From a virus: a DNA stretch of 31,487 bases. The notes beneath the pieces are model-generated. The model saw nothing but the letters and a program-made list of their open reading frames with translations. It was not told the DNA's origin and ran no database searches. Shown here one piece after another: positions 21,417 through 30,005 of the stretch; positions within the stretch are counted from its first letter, which is position 1, and each line of letters begins with the position of its first letter. The position numbers and the translations under genes were made by a program. The stretch lies in the IMG/VR virus record IMGVR_UViG_3300030430_001660, positions 1 to 31,487 of that record; one strand, 5' to 3'.

Positions 21417-21598
21417 CTTCCTACTGCTTTTTGAGCTTTTTTGTGGGCAGCAGTAAAAGTACTACCCTTCATCATAAGGTTCTTCATATATTTCATATGT
21501 TTAGCCGTATGATGTTTGGAGTGCCGCTTCATGCTGGCCTCTTGTCTTTTGGTCAACCCTTTTTTCTTTACAGGTTTTCTTTTTTTCCTAGCGACCAT
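21413..21598 (-). CDS. Small basic His/Lys/Met-rich protein
   Basis: 61 residues, about 40 percent Lys, Arg or His. The end YMKNLMMKGSTFTAAHKKAQKAVG resembles a short motif (KxLMxxGxxFxxAHxxA) that I recall in small marine phage proteins placed among structural genes. The N-terminus (MVARKKRKPVKKKGLTKRQEAS) is strongly basic. DNA or nucleocapsid contact is possible but unproven. It overlaps the previous 34-residue frame by 11 bases and the holin gene by four. Confidence 0.7.
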   Translation of the reverse strand: MVARKKRKPVKKKGLTKRQEASMKRHSKHHTAKHMKYMKNLMMKGSTFTAAHKKAQKAVGR

Positions 21599-21692
21599 AT
21601 CCGTACATGGATTTCTTTTTCTTCATGGATTTTTTCTTTTTACCTTTAGCAGGTTTTTTCTTACCCATTTTTTTCATTTTATGTCCTGGCAT
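21588..21692 (-). CDS. 34-residue Lys-rich peptide
   Basis: ATG at 21692 with GGAG 6 nt upstream; 34 residues beginning MPGHKMKKMGKKKPAKGKK and ending SMYGYGR, half lysine. Similar MPGHK-type tiny proteins are common in marine phages in my memory; their role is unknown. The coding stretch is A+T and purine-rich, and its strong ribosome site supports translation. Confidence 0.65.
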   Translation of the reverse strand: MPGHKMKKMGKKKPAKGKKKKSMKKKKSMYGYGR

Positions 21693-21721
21693 TTTTATCT
21701 CCAAAGTTAATATCTATATTA

Positions 21722-22084
21722 TTACCCGTAAGGGTTGCTTACGTCAATATCATCTTCTGATGACCATGTTATTCCGTCAGTATAAGATAACAACGTGTTT
21801 AACTCTAAAGACTTAGAATTAAAATGGTTAGTTATCCATTGCTTTACCACTGTGTCTGTAACGTTGCTTATATGTACAAAATCAACATCATCGGTGTCTT
21901 TAGCAAAGTAATTAAAAGTTATATGTTGCTTAGGTACAGTTACTGTATTGCTAGAGTTAGCTGTTTCATAAGCATTTATAGTGTATTCAACTTCTGTAAC
22001 TAGAACTTCGCCATTCTCTGTTACTTGCTTAGAAGTTATAACATCTGGGGTAAAACTAGCTGTATATCTTTTTAAAACTGCCAT
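21722..22084 (-). CDS. Hypothetical late protein, probably structural
   Basis: 120 residues, beta-rich, rich in Thr, Val and Asp (MAVLKRYTASFTPDVITSKQ, YTINAYETANSSNTVTVPK), without membrane segments or known motifs. It begins 2 nt after the tail fibre gene's stop, with no clear ribosome site, suggesting coupled expression. A small tail or fibre-associated protein is the likeliest role. Confidence 0.7.
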   Translation of the reverse strand: MAVLKRYTASFTPDVITSKQVTENGEVLVTEVEYTINAYETANSSNTVTVPKQHITFNYFAKDTDDVDFVHISNVTDTVVKQWITNHFNSKSLELNTLLSYTDGITWSSEDDIDVSNPYG

Positions 22085-22086
22085 AA

Positions 22087-23979
22087 TTAACTTGCACTAA
22101 ACTTAACAAATCTAACATCAGCTGACCCTATCTGCCTAGAGTTAGCATCGCCTTGCCCATATATATAACATTTTACTGTACCACTACCTGTATACCTAAA
22201 CGCTATTGGTAAGTTAGCAGTGTCAGCACTGCTTGTAAGCCTAGACTCAGTTATATTTGTATTTAAATGTTCTATGTCAGGAGTTCTATAGACTACACCA
22301 GAACTGCTATCTAGTAACTCTGCCGTGTCACTACCACCTGATGTAACTGTAGTGTCGACCGTACCATCAGAAAATAGTAAATGTATCGTTTTGACTTGAC
22401 CATTACCTCCAACTAATCGCACGTACCCTTGATAGAACCCAGCACCACTACCTACTGTAGTTATCTCTGCATATCTTTTAGAGTTGTTATTGAAGTTCCC
22501 AATAGTGCTACCTGTAACTGTGCCACCATTAGTAGGCAACACTAAGTCTGTAACATTTATTTTTGCCGCTGTAATGCTGTTAGAGTCAATCCTATCCGCA
22601 GATAAAAAACCTGCATTTATTTTTGTAGCATTTAAGGTATTTATCTTTGCGTCTTCGATAGTTGCATCTGCTATTTTTGCATTAGTAACTTGTAGGTCGC
22701 CTATTTTACCGGTTTGTATGGTTGCGTCTGCAATTTTAGCGTTAGACACGGCTAAATCCGCAATACGTGCAGTTGATATAGCTCCGTCTTGTATACGTGC
22801 ACTATCTATAAATACTGTGCCACTGCTAACAATAAAAGGAGCAGTAGCAGAAGAACCATTGAAAATAGCAAATTTGTCTGCTTGAAACTGTACAAAAGAC
22901 TGAGCACCAGAGCCATCACTCGCATTAGACCCTATAACCATACCTGCTACAGACTGACTACCATTTGATTCTGTAGTTGCTTGTAAAACAAACATAGCAT
23001 TTAAATCACCAGTGTGACTTGCTGTAGTAGTATTCAAAGTAGTTATGGAACTGGTATTTCCATTTACTGTGCTTGTCAGGGTAGTCAAAGAAGAAGCAGT
23101 GGCATTTTGTGCGTTAGTAACTGTAACTATGTCGGACTGTGCTGTAGCTAACGCTGCTGTAAGTGTAGAGCCCGTAAAACTTGTAGAGCCTACAAGAGTT
23201 ACTAAAGTAGCATCTCTACCCGCAACCCATGCATCATTAGAAGCGTTTCTTGTGTATACTTGCCCATCATCAGTATCAAACCATATATCAAAGGCTCCTA
23301 TAGATGAGCCGTCTGCTCTGGTGCTAGGCTGACTAGAAGATTTTATTATATTAGCAGCAGCTGCTGTTGTAGTGATTAGATTATAACCAGGTAGGCCAGC
23401 TAAGGTCTCAGACAGCTGACTCATGACTGCACCTATATCTTCTAAGGTATCTGCTCTAGCCCCATTCGTGCCGTTGAAAGGGCCCCTGACTCCAGCCGTG
23501 CTTACAAATCTAACCCAATAATAGTAAGTTTGGTTGTACCCTACTACATCTGTGGTTATAAAAGAACTAGTGGTTGTCACTAACTGGGCTCCACCTACCT
23601 CATCATCTCTAGACCTATAAACTTCTGTAAAAGCGTGATTAGAATAAGTAGCAGGATTCCAGTCTATTATAACTTCTGTGAATGTTGAGGATGCAGTTAG
23701 CCCCGTAGGTGCAGGAGGGATGGATAAATCCTCTACTGTGCTGTCATTCGGTATAAAGTCTGTTGTGTCTGTAGCTGGGTCAAAATTTTTGTTTGCTCTT
23801 TTTTTAGCTACACCAGAGTCTATAAGTTCTCTTACGGTTACAGCTCGGTCTAAAGGGTCTCCTGCTTGTCCTAGTCTTACAGCTAGAGCTTCTTTAAAAG
23901 ATTGCAAAGAGCTGTATAGTTCTTTTTCTAAATTTGGGGGTAGGTTTTTTAACCCAGGAAGTTTAGTGACTTTACTCAC
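22087..23979 (-). CDS. Tail fibre/tail tip protein with FN3-like domain and repeats
   Basis: 630 residues from GTG at 23979, with GGGGAG upstream. Residues about 74-165 look like a fibronectin type III domain (PPAPTGLTASSTFTEVIIDW, then a YYYWVRFVSTAG strand). Residues about 395-480 hold short repeats such as VSNAKIADATI and VTNAKIADATI, typical of trimeric beta-helical fibre shafts and central tail fibre (J-like) C-terminal regions; the rest is Ser/Thr/Asn-rich. The end resembles a beta-sandwich (VRLVGGNGQVKTIHLLFSDG). It probably takes part in host contact. The start overlaps the stop of the previous gene by one base. Confidence 0.8.
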   Translation of the reverse strand: MSKVTKLPGLKNLPPNLEKELYSSLQSFKEALAVRLGQAGDPLDRAVTVRELIDSGVAKKRANKNFDPATDTTDFIPNDSTVEDLSIPPAPTGLTASSTFTEVIIDWNPATYSNHAFTEVYRSRDDEVGGAQLVTTTSSFITTDVVGYNQTYYYWVRFVSTAGVRGPFNGTNGARADTLEDIGAVMSQLSETLAGLPGYNLITTTAAAANIIKSSSQPSTRADGSSIGAFDIWFDTDDGQVYTRNASNDAWVAGRDATLVTLVGSTSFTGSTLTAALATAQSDIVTVTNAQNATASSLTTLTSTVNGNTSSITTLNTTTASHTGDLNAMFVLQATTESNGSQSVAGMVIGSNASDGSGAQSFVQFQADKFAIFNGSSATAPFIVSSGTVFIDSARIQDGAISTARIADLAVSNAKIADATIQTGKIGDLQVTNAKIADATIEDAKINTLNATKINAGFLSADRIDSNSITAAKINVTDLVLPTNGGTVTGSTIGNFNNNSKRYAEITTVGSGAGFYQGYVRLVGGNGQVKTIHLLFSDGTVDTTVTSGGSDTAELLDSSSGVVYRTPDIEHLNTNITESRLTSSADTANLPIAFRYTGSGTVKCYIYGQGDANSRQIGSADVRFVKFSAS

Positions 23980-25997
23980 TAAGCTCCCCTTAGCTCATCA
24001 ATAGACTGAGCTATACAGATTTCATTAACGATTGTTGCTCCTTCAACCTCTATTTCGTATGTTTTATGTAGTCCAGAGGGGAGTCTAACTATAGGTTCTG
24101 ATATGTTTGTGGAACTAAAACTAGGTGTAGTGCCAGTTACAGTAAAATTACTGCCTGAAGAAGCTATAACTGCGTTATATATAAGACTTCCGTCGCCATA
24201 CACTTTTACCCGCACTGGATAAGTTTCAGCTTCTACTTTAGCAAAACCCATACTCATAGGAGAGGTCATAGGAAATACCTTTGATTTCCAGTTATAAGTT
24301 AAGTTAGTGCTACTGTCGCCTTGGAATTTTTTGATGGCATTACTTATTATTAGATATAACTGGCTATCGTCAGGGTCTGTGAATCCCCCTCGTATCTCAG
24401 CACTAGCGTCTAAGTTTACTAGTGCAGCGGTGCTTAATGAGGTTCCGCCACCTCTTTTCTCTACTCTAGGGTCAAATATAAACCCGCCATAACCACTACC
24501 TGTGGAGAAAAAGCCTACGTACCTACCTTCCCATAAGAACCCTCTTATGGTGCTTGGGTAATAGTCTGCCTGCCATTGGCTAGGTGTTATTAAAGATTGT
24601 GTTGCTACGACTACGGTAGCCCCTTCTACTAACACTAATCCATCTGGCCCCGCATATATTACATAGTCTCCCATGTCTACCATAGAGTTTTTATTTAGAC
24701 AGGCTTCAGAGGCTTCTATTCTTATAACACCCATAGAACGTGGTTCTGCTCCTGTTATTAAGTATGGAGTTCCTTTTGTACCTACTACTAACCCATTAGC
24801 TGTTACTGCTATACCAACTATTTCTTCGTCTAAAGCTACTCTACTACTTGCAGGCCAAGCGTAAGGTAGAAAAGGCTCTGAAAAACAAACTCGCTTACCG
24901 GTAAAACCTGCCAAAATACCATTCGGTAAACTGACTAACCCTTTCATAGGGCCATCAGGATATAAGCTCGTGTCATCATCTGGAGGAGCAATGTGGAACG
25001 TGGACGGAATGACCTCTGCTAACTCTGCATTAGTAGAGGTGTCTTCATAAGTAGCTACGTTTAAATTGATTTCGGCTACAAATTGAAAGTCTGTTGTATT
25101 AGAACCTGTGTTTGACCTGTATATACGTTTTTTAGATAGGTTAGTGTTGCTTTTACCACTAGAAGTTTCTAAACCACTTAGGTTTACCTTTTGGTTATCG
25201 TCAGTGGTTACAACAGTAGAAGCTGGGGAAGGTGGTCCTTCTTCGCCGTATGCACTGACAAAAGTGTATACATAAGAGGTGGAGAAGTCTATTAGAGCGT
25301 CAGAAGGACCATTGAATGCTGCACCGTTTGTCACATTGCTAGACGTAGCTGTGCTAGAACCTGAGCCACTTGTTTCTACAGTCAAAGTTGTGGTGCTTGG
25401 GACTGTTTTTATTTTAAAAGTATTATTTATTTCATCTGCAGTTATACCACCAGTAGCAGAGAAACCAGCAAGAGTTACATAATCATCTACTGCTGCATTG
25501 TGAGCACTGTCTGTAGTTACAGTTATGGAGCTTTCCCCATTATCTACAGTAACAGTTGCATTTATAGTAGTTGCAGCTGCTACTGCTACCGTAGGTGCTG
25601 CAGTTGGTGCAGGTATGCCTAATCTATAAAAACTACTAGGATAAGGTGCAGAGCCAAGAATATCAGAACTCCTGCCCATTTTAGGAAAAGCTTCTCCAGA
25701 CCAATAAATCGTGTCATTGGTGTCTCCTGGCACCGGTCCACGCACGACATTTACATCATCTTCAAATTGTAGCCAACGCTCAGGGTCGTCCGTATATTTA
25801 AATATTGCGTTTTTAGTTGTACTAGCTAGGGTAGAAACTCCACTAGAAGGATTAGTAGTAGAGTTACCTTTGACAGGAACTAACCTGCCATTCTCAAGAT
25901 TTACATCAGTTGCCGTTTGAGCAAGAGTATCGCCTAAAAGTCTAGGAGATACTTTAGGTGCAAGGCCTCCGAAAGTAATGAGTTTGAAATAAGCCAT
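23979..25997 (-). CDS. Tail/neck structural protein (stabilisation-type)
   Basis: 672 residues beginning MAYFKLITFGGLAPKVSP, followed by LAQTATDVNLENGRLVPVKG. This opening resembles the N-terminal region of phage proteins described as head-tail or tail stabilisation proteins in podovirus-like marine phages; the assignment is by memory. It is beta-rich, has a Ser/Thr-rich insertion (about residues 135-235) that looks Ig-like or fibre-like, then EEGPPSPASTVV. There are no membrane segments. It shows only a weak ribosome site (AATGAAAAA before ATG), and a TATAAT word occurs nearby without a -35. Confidence 0.7.
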   Translation of the reverse strand: MAYFKLITFGGLAPKVSPRLLGDTLAQTATDVNLENGRLVPVKGNSTTNPSSGVSTLASTTKNAIFKYTDDPERWLQFEDDVNVVRGPVPGDTNDTIYWSGEAFPKMGRSSDILGSAPYPSSFYRLGIPAPTAAPTVAVAAATTINATVTVDNGESSITVTTDSAHNAAVDDYVTLAGFSATGGITADEINNTFKIKTVPSTTTLTVETSGSGSSTATSSNVTNGAAFNGPSDALIDFSTSYVYTFVSAYGEEGPPSPASTVVTTDDNQKVNLSGLETSSGKSNTNLSKKRIYRSNTGSNTTDFQFVAEINLNVATYEDTSTNAELAEVIPSTFHIAPPDDDTSLYPDGPMKGLVSLPNGILAGFTGKRVCFSEPFLPYAWPASSRVALDEEIVGIAVTANGLVVGTKGTPYLITGAEPRSMGVIRIEASEACLNKNSMVDMGDYVIYAGPDGLVLVEGATVVVATQSLITPSQWQADYYPSTIRGFLWEGRYVGFFSTGSGYGGFIFDPRVEKRGGGTSLSTAALVNLDASAEIRGGFTDPDDSQLYLIISNAIKKFQGDSSTNLTYNWKSKVFPMTSPMSMGFAKVEAETYPVRVKVYGDGSLIYNAVIASSGSNFTVTGTTPSFSSTNISEPIVRLPSGLHKTYEIEVEGATIVNEICIAQSIDELRGA

Positions 25998-26004
25998 TTT
26001 TTCA

Positions 26005-26457
26005 TTATACAGTATTAAGAACTGATGCTTGTAGTTCTACGCTCCTTCTTCCTACTTGTTTAAACCACCTGCTGTCTTCCATTTCAGCAGCCATTTGTTC
26101 CCAATTATGTTCTCTACAAGCGGATAACATATTGCGAAACTTAGATAATCTCGTGCCACCTAAATTAAAACACATGTTTACTAGTACGTGTTGTATGTTT
26201 TCGGGCAATGCATAGAAGTCTTTCTCATCACCAAACACGTGAACAGTTTCTTTTAAATGTTTATCAAAGTCACTGTCGTAGTACATGTCTACTACTTCTT
26301 GGGACACTTTAGTGCCTATGTCACTTTTATACTCAGGGTCTTCTGGTTGGCATAAATGCCCTATACCTAATGTTTTATACCCTAAGCTATCTTCATATAT
26401 TTCTAAAATTTCACCTTCATGACGTTTTATTTCTGCTTTACATTTTTCAATGTCCAT
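26005..26457 (-). CDS. T4-type lysozyme (GH24 endolysin)
   Basis: 150 residues with AGGAGG before ATG. The catalytic triad is exactly spaced as in T4 lysozyme (Glu11, Asp20, Thr26): here Glu14 (KRHEGE), Asp23 (YEDS) and Thr29 (YKTLGIGH). The C-terminal part FNLGGTRLSKFRNML and SRWFKQVGRRSVELQ also fits the family. It cleaves the glycan strands of peptidoglycan at the end of infection. There is no signal peptide, so it needs a holin. A membrane-anchored XhlA-like protein is encoded just upstream in the same operon, and the 3TM holin further downstream. Confidence 0.95.
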   Translation of the reverse strand: MDIEKCKAEIKRHEGEILEIYEDSLGYKTLGIGHLCQPEDPEYKSDIGTKVSQEVVDMYYDSDFDKHLKETVHVFGDEKDFYALPENIQHVLVNMCFNLGGTRLSKFRNMLSACREHNWEQMAAEMEDSRWFKQVGRRSVELQASVLNTV

Positions 26458-26469
26458 ACCTACCTCCTG

Positions 26470-26667
26470 TTAAGAAAATATTCTATCTACGCCTGCAGCT
26501 ACTATAATAAGGACGTAAAGACCAAATATATATCGCGTAAACTTTGTGTCCATAGCATCAAATTTGACTGCCCCTCTATCTAACCTTTTTTCTATATTTT
26601 GATATCTTATAGAACACTCTCGTTCGTGTGAGGATATTTTGTCTATGGCTTCTTTGGCTGAGGGCAT
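26470..26667 (-). CDS. Small coiled-coil protein with C-terminal membrane anchor (XhlA-like)
   Basis: 65 residues. Residues 1-42 are a charged helix (ISSHERECSIRYQNIEKRLD) and 45-60 a membrane segment (YIFGLYVLIIVAAGV), ending in DRIFS. The order helix plus C-terminal anchor matches XhlA-type haemolysin/holin-associated proteins. Being 12 nt before the lysozyme gene supports a lysis role, as a holin partner or alternative holin. Confidence 0.7.
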   Translation of the reverse strand: MPSAKEAIDKISSHERECSIRYQNIEKRLDRGAVKFDAMDTKFTRYIFGLYVLIIVAAGVDRIFS

Positions 26668-26669
26668 GT

Positions 26670-26909
26670 TTATTGAACTTTTTCTATTTTAGGTTGAACT
26701 TTAATTTTGTCTTCCTTAATAATATTCCTAATGTTTTCTGTTATCTGATTCTGTCCAGCTTGCACTATCGCAAGTTCTCCAGCTAATTCATTAGCTTTTT
26801 GCTGAGCTCTTATTAATATACTAAAAGCTTCTACTGCTCGTTGTGTTAAATCTGCAAGTAAATACACTTTACCGTCAAAATTTATTTCTTTTACTGCGTT
26901 ATTATCCAT
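26670..26909 (-). CDS. Coiled-coil phage protein (DUF6447-like)
   Basis: 79 residues with AAGGAG before ATG. The opening VKEINFDGKVYLLADLTQRA followed by a helical region rich in Gln, Glu and Ala resembles small tail-region proteins in marine phages with a short beta hairpin and a coiled coil. Its role is unknown; it may be a fibre chaperone. It starts 9 nt after the previous gene and ends 2 nt before the XhlA-like gene. Confidence 0.7.
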   Translation of the reverse strand: MDNNAVKEINFDGKVYLLADLTQRAVEAFSILIRAQQKANELAGELAIVQAGQNQITENIRNIIKEDKIKVQPKIEKVQ

Positions 26910-26918
26910 AAATACTCC

Positions 26919-27479
26919 TTATATAATTGGAAATTCTCCTAATGGTCTTGTGACCGGATTATCAGTATTATAAACATATAATGCCGCTAACGCATCTACA
27001 TCGGTCGCTGCATCAATTAAGCCACACATCTCATTAGCTTTAGCCCTTACTGCAATCCTGTGGTTTTTTATGTTGTCTGGCATAGCTGTCCCACCATCTA
27101 AGGCACGAAGTGCATACCAATCAGTTTGTACTAGAATATTTTTAGCTTGTGCATTTATTGCTTCTTTATGTTGAGTTTTTACATCATCTAAAGGTTTAGC
27201 TACAGTACCCGTGTATGATTTAGTTACGACTTTTTTGTGTGTAACACCATCTATAGTAACGGTAGCTTTGTAAGCATAGATAGGGTCAGAGTTAGTATAG
27301 TACTTAGGGTCTTTATAATTTCTGCTATCGTGAACAACAGGATATATATTTACAGCTTTTAATTCGTCTTCAGTCCAAGAAGTAAAAATATTCTTTGGGT
27401 AGGTAACTTCGCCTATGACTACAGGTTTAGGGGACGGATATAGTTCCGTAACATTATTTGATTCTACTTTTGCCCACAT
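26919..27479 (-). CDS. Tail-fibre-associated conserved phage protein
   Basis: 186 residues. The N-terminal part (MWAKVESNNVTELYPSPKPV, YPKNIFTSWTEDELKAVNIY) matches a frequent small domain found near tail fibre genes of marine phages; the C-terminal half is helical (HKEAINAQAKNIL, HRIAVRAKANEM) and like DUF4376-type phage proteins. Such proteins may assist fibre assembly or sit at the fibre tip, but no function is proven to my knowledge. It begins 4 nt after the stop of the fibre gene. Confidence 0.7.
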   Translation of the reverse strand: MWAKVESNNVTELYPSPKPVVIGEVTYPKNIFTSWTEDELKAVNIYPVVHDSRNYKDPKYYTNSDPIYAYKATVTIDGVTHKKVVTKSYTGTVAKPLDDVKTQHKEAINAQAKNILVQTDWYALRALDGGTAMPDNIKNHRIAVRAKANEMCGLIDAATDVDALAALYVYNTDNPVTRPLGEFPII

Positions 27480-27483
27480 AATT

Positions 27484-28623
27484 TTACCTCGCTAATGTTG
27501 GTATTCCTTTTGATGTTACAAAAGGGTTTTCTGCCCAAGCACAAAAACCATACAGAGTTCCATTGGTATTTCTTGCTGGGCCATTGTCTCTTAGTTTAAA
27601 GCCATTACTTACAAAATCAAATCTAGTATTGGTATCTGCAAAATGTCTTTGGTTATCATTAACTCCCATAATATAAGAAGTATCATCATTAATTGGATTT
27701 CTGCCGTTATCATAACAAAAAGTGCCTTCTTCTCTATCCATAGCTCTTATCATTACAAGTGCAGGTTTGAAGCCGCAGTACACGAAAGCACCATTGTCGT
27801 CGCCATTACCCTTAAAGGAGCCAAACTTACTAAAACCTTGTACCTCTTTCCAACAGATAGCCATATAGTTTTGACTAGAATGGTTTACATTCTCAAACGA
27901 ACTATTACCTTCTTTAACTGAAAAAACTGTTGATGTACCCTCGCCACTTGCATGAGCAGTTATAATTCCATTAGTATTATTTGCTTCGACTCTTTGCGAT
28001 TCATTCAAACCATTGTTGATGTTATATCCGTCACTATTAGCTTCCCACCACCAAACTCTTTGTGTATTACCATTGTTAGCTGTTACTTGTATTGGGTACA
28101 TCCAACAGGCTTTTGGTCTTGCTCCAAGCCCATGACCAATAGTTCCATCTGCTGATGTGCCAGTCCAATTAACAAAACTAAACCCCGAAGTTGGGTGAAC
28201 TCTTACAGTAGAGCTAATACTGCCGTCAGTATTGCTGACATTAGAGGCCGCTGTTTCTGCCCAAGCCCAAACAATATATTCATCTCCGTCCTGGTTGTGA
28301 TAATAGCTACCTTGGTTTGTTGTTGCATGAGTAAACCCATTTGTATCGAATGACTCTAAATTTTCTTTAGTACCACCACTAAATGATGAGCCTTTTGCAT
28401 CACCACTTGTAGATAACCAATGCACTCCAGCTCCCAAATATTCACACTCCATAATATTTGTTGCATGGCCATCACTTTCTAGTCTCATTTGATAAAATAG
28501 TCCTGGCTTGAGATTGACACTTCCATCAAAGGTTCTTGCAAGTGTTGAACCAGTAGTACCCGTACCTGTATATTTAAAAGTTAGAAAAGCTGATTCACTG
28601 TTGTCTATTGTTGTATATGCCAT
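27484..28623 (-). CDS. Tail fibre protein (DUF7483-like)
   Basis: 379 residues with GGAG 8 nt before ATG 28623. Repeated aromatic blocks (GFSFVNWTGTSADGTIGHGL, GARPKACWMYP, FKPALVMIRAMDREEG, FVSNGFKLRDNGPARN) are typical of fibre proteins in marine phages in which a GHGLG...P pattern marks a beta-rich receptor-binding domain. It probably forms or binds the receptor-binding tip together with the LamG-like protein encoded just upstream. The start overlaps the previous stop by one base. Confidence 0.8.
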   Translation of the reverse strand: MAYTTIDNSESAFLTFKYTGTGTTGSTLARTFDGSVNLKPGLFYQMRLESDGHATNIMECEYLGAGVHWLSTSGDAKGSSFSGGTKENLESFDTNGFTHATTNQGSYYHNQDGDEYIVWAWAETAASNVSNTDGSISSTVRVHPTSGFSFVNWTGTSADGTIGHGLGARPKACWMYPIQVTANNGNTQRVWWWEANSDGYNINNGLNESQRVEANNTNGIITAHASGEGTSTVFSVKEGNSSFENVNHSSQNYMAICWKEVQGFSKFGSFKGNGDDNGAFVYCGFKPALVMIRAMDREEGTFCYDNGRNPINDDTSYIMGVNDNQRHFADTNTRFDFVSNGFKLRDNGPARNTNGTLYGFCAWAENPFVTSKGIPTLAR

Positions 28624-30005
28624 TATCCGTGCTCCGCTAAGTTTTTAGTGCAAAGTGCTCTACCTGATTTAGTTGCAAATTCAAACGCTCCTATGCCTCC
28701 AGCGTCTGCGTTTGCCGAATCCATACCTATTTCTTGTATGGCACCTTGTCCAAAGTTTGCTATCATCTCACCGCTTGTACCAAATATAGCACCGTACGGA
28801 AATAAGTATTCAGTAGTGGGTAAATTCTCAGTTGTTTTCACTAAAGTATCATTTACATAAAATTTTAATTTTACATTACTAGTAGACATATCAAGTAGCA
28901 TACCAAATATTGTGTTCGCATGGCTATTTTGACTAAAACTAGGTATTAGGTTACTAGCAAACTCAGCAATCCCACTATTTCGTATATCGGTATGTGAGTT
29001 ACCGGCTGATATTTGAGATTCTTTTACCATGCCCACCAATATCTCCATAGTTGAAGAATTAAAAACCCCTGTATTTTCTACCTCCCAATACCATATAGCG
29101 TCAGAGTATTCTTTGCTTACTCCTATACTAGCGTAACATTGGTTATACCCGCCATTACCACCCTGTCGTAAAAGGTTGCCTGCAGTAAAACCCGTAGCAC
29201 TAGGGCTAGAGTTCATATAACCTGTAAGGTAGTTCCAAGTACAAAAATTGTTTGTACAAGTATCCAAAAAAACATCACTAGAATCTATGTTGTTTTCTGT
29301 AAAATCTGTACCGCCACTAGCATCATTGCCTAAATTAGAAGAGTCTTCAAAATCTAAATAGAACTTATTTGTACCAGAAGGTTTATCAGAAGGGTCTATA
29401 GGTTTCCAAATATTGCTGTCGCTGTCAAATTCTCCAAACTCCGTAGGAGCAGACGCAGTTCCATCTTGATAAACTATTTCACACATGTAGCCATCAAAAT
29501 GACCTGTTGAATCTACATGGGATGAGCCAATGGTTTGTTTTTGGAAGTTAAGTCCTAATATATCATTTTGACTTGGGTTAGTCCTTGTACTAAAAGAAGT
29601 TTCTTCAACCCCATTTATATACATTCTAATTCTATTATCTGCTGTCCCTGATGTAGTATCAAAAGCAACTACTAAGTGCATCCAAGCATTTGGGTCCCTA
29701 AACCTTCTGTTTGTTTGTAAAAAAGTACTGCTACCCCCCATTATTCTTAAGGTATCATCAGCTTGAAGCCTAGCAAAAATCCTACCATTATCATTATCAG
29801 TATTGCCAAACTCCCAAAGAAACCCAAGTTGGCCTAGCCTACCTCTTTTAAACCATATGCTAATTGTTGCGGTAGTCCTACTACCAGCTGAAGATACATC
29901 TCTAGTCAAAAACTCGGACCTAGTGCCATCAAACATAACAGATTGTGATACTTCGTACCCAGTAGCCCCTGGTGGTATAGCTCCCGGATGCTGTAGTAGG
30001 CTCAT
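28623..30005 (-). CDS. LamG/concanavalin-like tail fibre protein
   Basis: 460 residues. Residues about 20-190 have a LamG/concanavalin-type jelly roll pattern (SVMFDGTRSEFLTRD, TATISIWFKRGRLG, WMHLVVAFDTTSG, IRMYINGVEE), and residues about 290-445 a second sheet-rich, SPRY-like part (AIWYWEVENTGVF, VKLKFYVNDTLVKTTENL). Such folds bind glycans, so it is a likely adhesin for the host surface. The coding sequences of this and the next gene form one unit with one-base overlaps, consistent with a split, modular receptor-binding complex. Confidence 0.82.
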   Translation of the reverse strand: MSLLQHPGAIPPGATGYEVSQSVMFDGTRSEFLTRDVSSAGSRTTATISIWFKRGRLGQLGFLWEFGNTDNDNGRIFARLQADDTLRIMGGSSTFLQTNRRFRDPNAWMHLVVAFDTTSGTADNRIRMYINGVEETSFSTRTNPSQNDILGLNFQKQTIGSSHVDSTGHFDGYMCEIVYQDGTASAPTEFGEFDSDSNIWKPIDPSDKPSGTNKFYLDFEDSSNLGNDASGGTDFTENNIDSSDVFLDTCTNNFCTWNYLTGYMNSSPSATGFTAGNLLRQGGNGGYNQCYASIGVSKEYSDAIWYWEVENTGVFNSSTMEILVGMVKESQISAGNSHTDIRNSGIAEFASNLIPSFSQNSHANTIFGMLLDMSTSNVKLKFYVNDTLVKTTENLPTTEYLFPYGAIFGTSGEMIANFGQGAIQEIGMDSANADAGGIGAFEFATKSGRALCTKNLAEHG

